A DNA stretch of 64,000 bases from Anaerolineales bacterium (GTDB lineage Bacteria > Chloroflexota > Anaerolineae > Anaerolineales > Villigracilaceae). Below the pieces are notes generated by a model. The model saw nothing but the letters and a program-made list of their open reading frames with translations. It ran no database searches and was not told the origin of the DNA. Made by a program: the position numbers and the translations under genes. The DNA is taken from positions 1 to 64,000 of the forward strand of contig JAHDWB010000004.1 of the NCBI GenBank assembly GCA_023382595.1. Direction: 5' to 3'. Shown in pieces: positions 61,126 to 64,000 of the stretch (positions are counted from its first letter, which is position 1; each line of letters opens with the position of its first letter).

Positions 61126-62190
61126 ATGTTTATATTAGCATCATCCTTCATTCTCAACCTCCTGCTCAGCCTCGGCTTGGGGTATCCTGCCATGCTTTTA
61201 GCAAAACGCCTGAACCTCATGGACATCCCCGGCTCGGCATCTCACAAGATCCATGCCCGCCCCATGCCGCTGGCAGGAGGTTTTGTGCTGGTCGCTTCAC
61301 TCGTGATCACAGCGTTGTTTTTTCGTTCGTGGATATCGCGCGAGATATTGGTCATCTTTGCCGGAACGGCAGTGATCTTCCTCTTTGGCATTTGGGATGA
61401 CCGCAAGGGATTACCGGCTGCTCCAAAATTGCTTGGACAATTGATCGCGTCATGCATTCTGATCTGGTTTGGCGTTCAAGTCTACTTCATGAATGTTCTC
61501 TCCATTGCGGGATACATATCCCCGCAGGTTGCCCAACTCTTGAATATCATTGTTACCCTGTTTTGGTTGATCGGCATCACCAATGCCCTCAATATGATAG
61601 ACAGCATGGACGGCATTGCCGCCGGGCTGGGAGTGATCGCCTTCATCTGTTTTTTTGGAGCTGCCGTGCTGGCAGGACAATCCATCCTTGCGTTTTGGTC
61701 CGCGGTTCTGGCAGGGATTTGTGTGTCACTATACTACTGGAACAGGATTGCAGGCAGATTCTTCCTTGGCGATTCCGGAACACAGCCCATCGGTTTTTTG
61801 CTGGCTTCGTTCGGCATGATATATACCCCTCTTGACCGCAGCCCCGAGTCATCATGGATCGTTCCCATCATGGTGCTGGGGATTCCGATCTTCGACACCA
61901 CGCTCGTGGCATTCTCACGCCTGAAAAGAAAACAAGTGATCGGCAGCGGCAGGCGTGACCACACGTATCACCGTCTTATTGCCCTCGGCTTCTCGCCCAG
62001 AAACGCTGTCCTGATGGTACATTTGGCGTCTCTATTGGTCAGTTTGATCGCCTATCTGACGCTCTATCTCCCACCATGGGGAGCACTGCTTTTCTTTGCC
62101 GCCATCATTTTGCTTGGCGCGGCATTATTGCTTTGGTTTGAGCCCAAGCCCACCCTCGAGGAACTCCCCGCCGGAGGCGATGATGCATAA
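61126..62190 (+). CDS. Undecaprenyl-phosphate sugar-1-phosphate transferase (WecA/MraY family)
   Basis: A 354-residue integral membrane enzyme (about 10 segments) that starts glycan synthesis by moving HexNAc-1-phosphate from its UDP donor to undecaprenyl phosphate. Signatures: GSASHKIHARPMPLAGG (about 33-49), the catalytic NALNMIDSMDGIAAGLGV (about 147-164, Asp-rich) and RFFLGDSGTQPIGFLL (about 203-218). The sequence around DMDG and the absence of the MraY-specific middle motif favour the WecA/TagO side. The 92-base gap upstream holds nothing I recognise. Confidence 0.9.
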   Translation: MFILASSFILNLLLSLGLGYPAMLLAKRLNLMDIPGSASHKIHARPMPLAGGFVLVASLVITALFFRSWISREILVIFAGTAVIFLFGIWDDRKGLPAAPKLLGQLIASCILIWFGVQVYFMNVLSIAGYISPQVAQLLNIIVTLFWLIGITNALNMIDSMDGIAAGLGVIAFICFFGAAVLAGQSILAFWSAVLAGICVSLYYWNRIAGRFFLGDSGTQPIGFLLASFGMIYTPLDRSPESSWIVPIMVLGIPIFDTTLVAFSRLKRKQVIGSGRRDHTYHRLIALGFSPRNAVLMVHLASLLVSLIAYLTLYLPPWGALLFFAAIILLGAALLLWFEPKPTLEELPAGGDDA

Positions 62191-64000
62191 ACTTGCCGTC
62201 TTCCGCTCTCCCATCTTTACTTCCTTTTTGACGCTCGGATGGCTGGTTGTTTTCTTCAGCGTCATGAGTGCGCCATCAGACCCGAAAAACGCTGTTTTTT
62301 TGGGATATTCCCTGGAACGGATTGTTCTTGGAGCAGGATTCTTGCTCCTATTCCTGTCGCTTCTTGTCCTGACCTTGCACCTGCTTCGCCGACCCGAACA
62401 TTCGCAACGCTTTTGGCTGGTTCTCTTCCATGAGCATAAGACGAGTAGGATAACGTTCTGGGTGGTTTTCTTCGTTTTTGTGGCTTGCTGGATTTTGCTG
62501 TTCATTCCATCCTATCGTCTCACAGGGGTGGTAGCCGGATATATTTCCAGAGTGTATCCCGCATTGATCTGGCTGGCAGTTGTCGGCGCGGTCATGATGC
62601 TGATTCTCATCCTTGAAAGGAAGCGGGAATCTCTTCAGTCCATTCTCTTGAAAGACAGAACGGCTCTTTGGTCCGCTTTGGTCGTTCTGGCGATCTTTTC
62701 AGCAATTGGCATCCTGATGACTGTCACCGGGCTTGGTATCCGCCATTGGGAAGATTACTGGTATGGCGCGGGTGTGCCGGTGCTGGTATCGCAGGTTTTG
62801 TTTGCGGCGTCCCTCGGTGCGCTGGCGTTGTGGATCGAGAATACGCGAAAGATAAAGAACGAGCGCAGGCTGGATGTGTTCATCTGCCTCGCGGTCTGGT
62901 TGGTGACGGCCTGGTTATGGGCGCGTGAGCCGCTGGCTTCCAATTACTTTTTCCCGAGCGCGGGGAATAATGCGATTTACCCGTATTCCGACAGTGCAAC
63001 GTTTGACATCGGCAGTCAGTTTGCGTTGATCGGGCAGGGGCTTTTCAACGGGCAATATTTTGACCGTGTGCTGTACAGCGCTTTCTTGACCTACCTGCAT
63101 GTTTTCATTGGGCAGGATACGGAAGGGGTGATGGCTGCGCAGGCAGTGGTATTTGCGGTCTTTCCGGTTATCACTTATCTGCTGGGCAGGGAGTTGCACA
63201 GCCGTGCATTTGGCTTGTCTGTGGCGGGGTTGCTCTCCCTGCGCGGACTGAATGCGATCGTCGCCGCCCGCTGGATCGATACCGCCAGCCCTAAAATGAT
63301 GCTGACGGATTTCCCTGCCGCGATCGGTGTTTCCCTGCTGGTTTTGTTTTTTGTGAAGTGGTTGAAAGACCCGTCCAGGTTGTCGCTTGCAATGTGGGCG
63401 GGCGGCATGCTCGGCTTGACCTTGATGCTGCGGACGCATGTATTTCTGCTTGCGCCGCTGTTGATCCTGTTCATCGTCGTTCCGGTCATACGTATGAATT
63501 GGGACCATCGGATTGCAGGCTCATTGGTGCTGGTTGCAGGGATGCTGGCTGCCACCACGCCGTGGGATATCCGCAACCAAAAGAACGGCGTTCCGATGTT
63601 TTACATCTATTATTCCCGCATCCAACTGATCCTTCAGGAACGCTACGGGATACAGGATGATGCGCATGTCCCATCGTCCATAACAGCGGATGCGGTGCAA
63701 AAGATTCGTGCCAGCCTTGTTCCGCAAGACGTAAAGGAATATGCTTCACCAATCCCTCTGCAGATCGATAACTGTGATTCGCGTATCTGTTCGCTTTTCA
63801 ACCATTTTGTTCATAATTTATACACATCCGTGTTATTCTTTCCTTCCTCGTTTACCTTCGATGGAGTGTGGAATACGGTCAAGGAGGGTGAACCTTTTTG
63901 GCAGCAGAATTGGCTGGGTGAGGGCGCGTCCACAAATGGAAAGGTTTTCCTCGGCTTTAGTCTGGTACTGGTTTCGTTGGGGATTGGCGCGGCATGGCGG
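62183..64000 (+). CDS. Multi-pass membrane glycosyltransferase-like protein (partial at the window end)
   Basis: The open frame runs without a stop to base 64000 (606 codons seen), so the protein is truncated by the window. It starts ATG 62183 five bases after GGAGG and overlaps the previous stop. At least 8 hydrophobic segments are visible. After the fourth there is a loop with YPYSDSATFDIGSQFALIGQ and later LTDFPAAIGVSLLVL and TTPWDIRN, like ArnT/PMT-type (GT-C) lipid-linked sugar transferases with an Asp-rich first loop. Family assignment is tentative. Confidence 0.75.
   Translation, partial: MHKLAVFRSPIFTSFLTLGWLVVFFSVMSAPSDPKNAVFLGYSLERIVLGAGFLLLFLSLLVLTLHLLRRPEHSQRFWLVLFHEHKTSRITFWVVFFVFVACWILLFIPSYRLTGVVAGYISRVYPALIWLAVVGAVMMLILILERKRESLQSILLKDRTALWSALVVLAIFSAIGILMTVTGLGIRHWEDYWYGAGVPVLVSQVLFAASLGALALWIENTRKIKNERRLDVFICLAVWLVTAWLWAREPLASNYFFPSAGNNAIYPYSDSATFDIGSQFALIGQGLFNGQYFDRVLYSAFLTYLHVFIGQDTEGVMAAQAVVFAVFPVITYLLGRELHSRAFGLSVAGLLSLRGLNAIVAARWIDTASPKMMLTDFPAAIGVSLLVLFFVKWLKDPSRLSLAMWAGGMLGLTLMLRTHVFLLAPLLILFIVVPVIRMNWDHRIAGSLVLVAGMLAATTPWDIRNQKNGVPMFYIYYSRIQLILQERYGIQDDAHVPSSITADAVQKIRASLVPQDVKEYASPIPLQIDNCDSRICSLFNHFVHNLYTSVLFFPSSFTFDGVWNTVKEGEPFWQQNWLGEGASTNGKVFLGFSLVLVSLGIGAAWR

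Overview
The window looks like a chromosomal segment of an anaerobic or facultative member of the Chloroflexota, most likely class Anaerolineae. This is an inference from several traits seen together: the rpmG-tRNA(Trp)-secE-nusG-rplKAJL string, a nusA-ylxR-infB-rbfA-nrnA-truB-ribF string without rimP, Gram-positive-type SOS regulation of lexA, twin-arginine L,D-transpeptidases, a cluster of DUF2089/SHOCT-like proteins, and cysteine-containing S-layer homology (SLH) modules. No rRNA gene is present, so the placement rests on gene content only.

Layout. 1-3912: end of tuf and a ribosomal/transcription block with two L1-type leaders and an L10 leader. 3917-6125 (minus): a small ABM-like protein, lexA under an SOS-box promoter, and corA. 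6346-11758 (plus): a strong promoter drives a DUF2089 regulator, a DUF4097-like beta-repeat protein, two further proteins sharing the same helical SHOCT-like module, and two MFS transporters. 11803-16898: GNAT acetyltransferase, ketopantoate reductase, cytoplasmic HtrA-like protease, LuxR-type regulator and a class III adenylate cyclase, with a REP-like element between protease and regulator. 16938-24864 (minus): translation/RNA-maturation operon from nusA to ribF and a Nudix hydrolase. 25061-31592: a methyltransferase, then a minus-strand envelope cluster with an amidase and four L,D-transpeptidases. 31788-34910: DUF3597 protein, a Flp-pilin-like mucin-like surface protein, miaB.

35010-41673 (minus) is a five-gene catabolic-looking operon: MFS transporter, aldehyde dehydrogenase, FAD monooxygenase, a protein resembling red chlorophyll catabolite reductase (RCCR), and a tandem nitrilase-family enzyme whose second domain has lost its catalytic Cys. 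It is driven from a promoter divergent from the next block and carrying a perfect palindrome near the transcription start. I consider this the best candidate for an undescribed pathway.

41915-64000 is an exopolysaccharide/cell-surface locus: rfbB, rfbA, an SLH surface protein, a minus-strand trio (SLH-fused sulfatase-type transferase, a 58-residue DPGSGS membrane peptide, a methyltransferase), an ABC polysaccharide exporter (Wzm/Wzt type), FkbM methyltransferase, four glycosyltransferase genes including a 1443-residue pyruvyltransferase-plus-two-glycosyltransferases fusion, a WecA/MraY-type initiating transferase and a truncated multi-membrane-pass transferase. Together they could make a dTDP-sugar, assemble a glycan on a lipid carrier, export it and anchor surface proteins. 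Much of this block is visibly more AT-rich than the housekeeping part, which suggests a separate evolutionary history.
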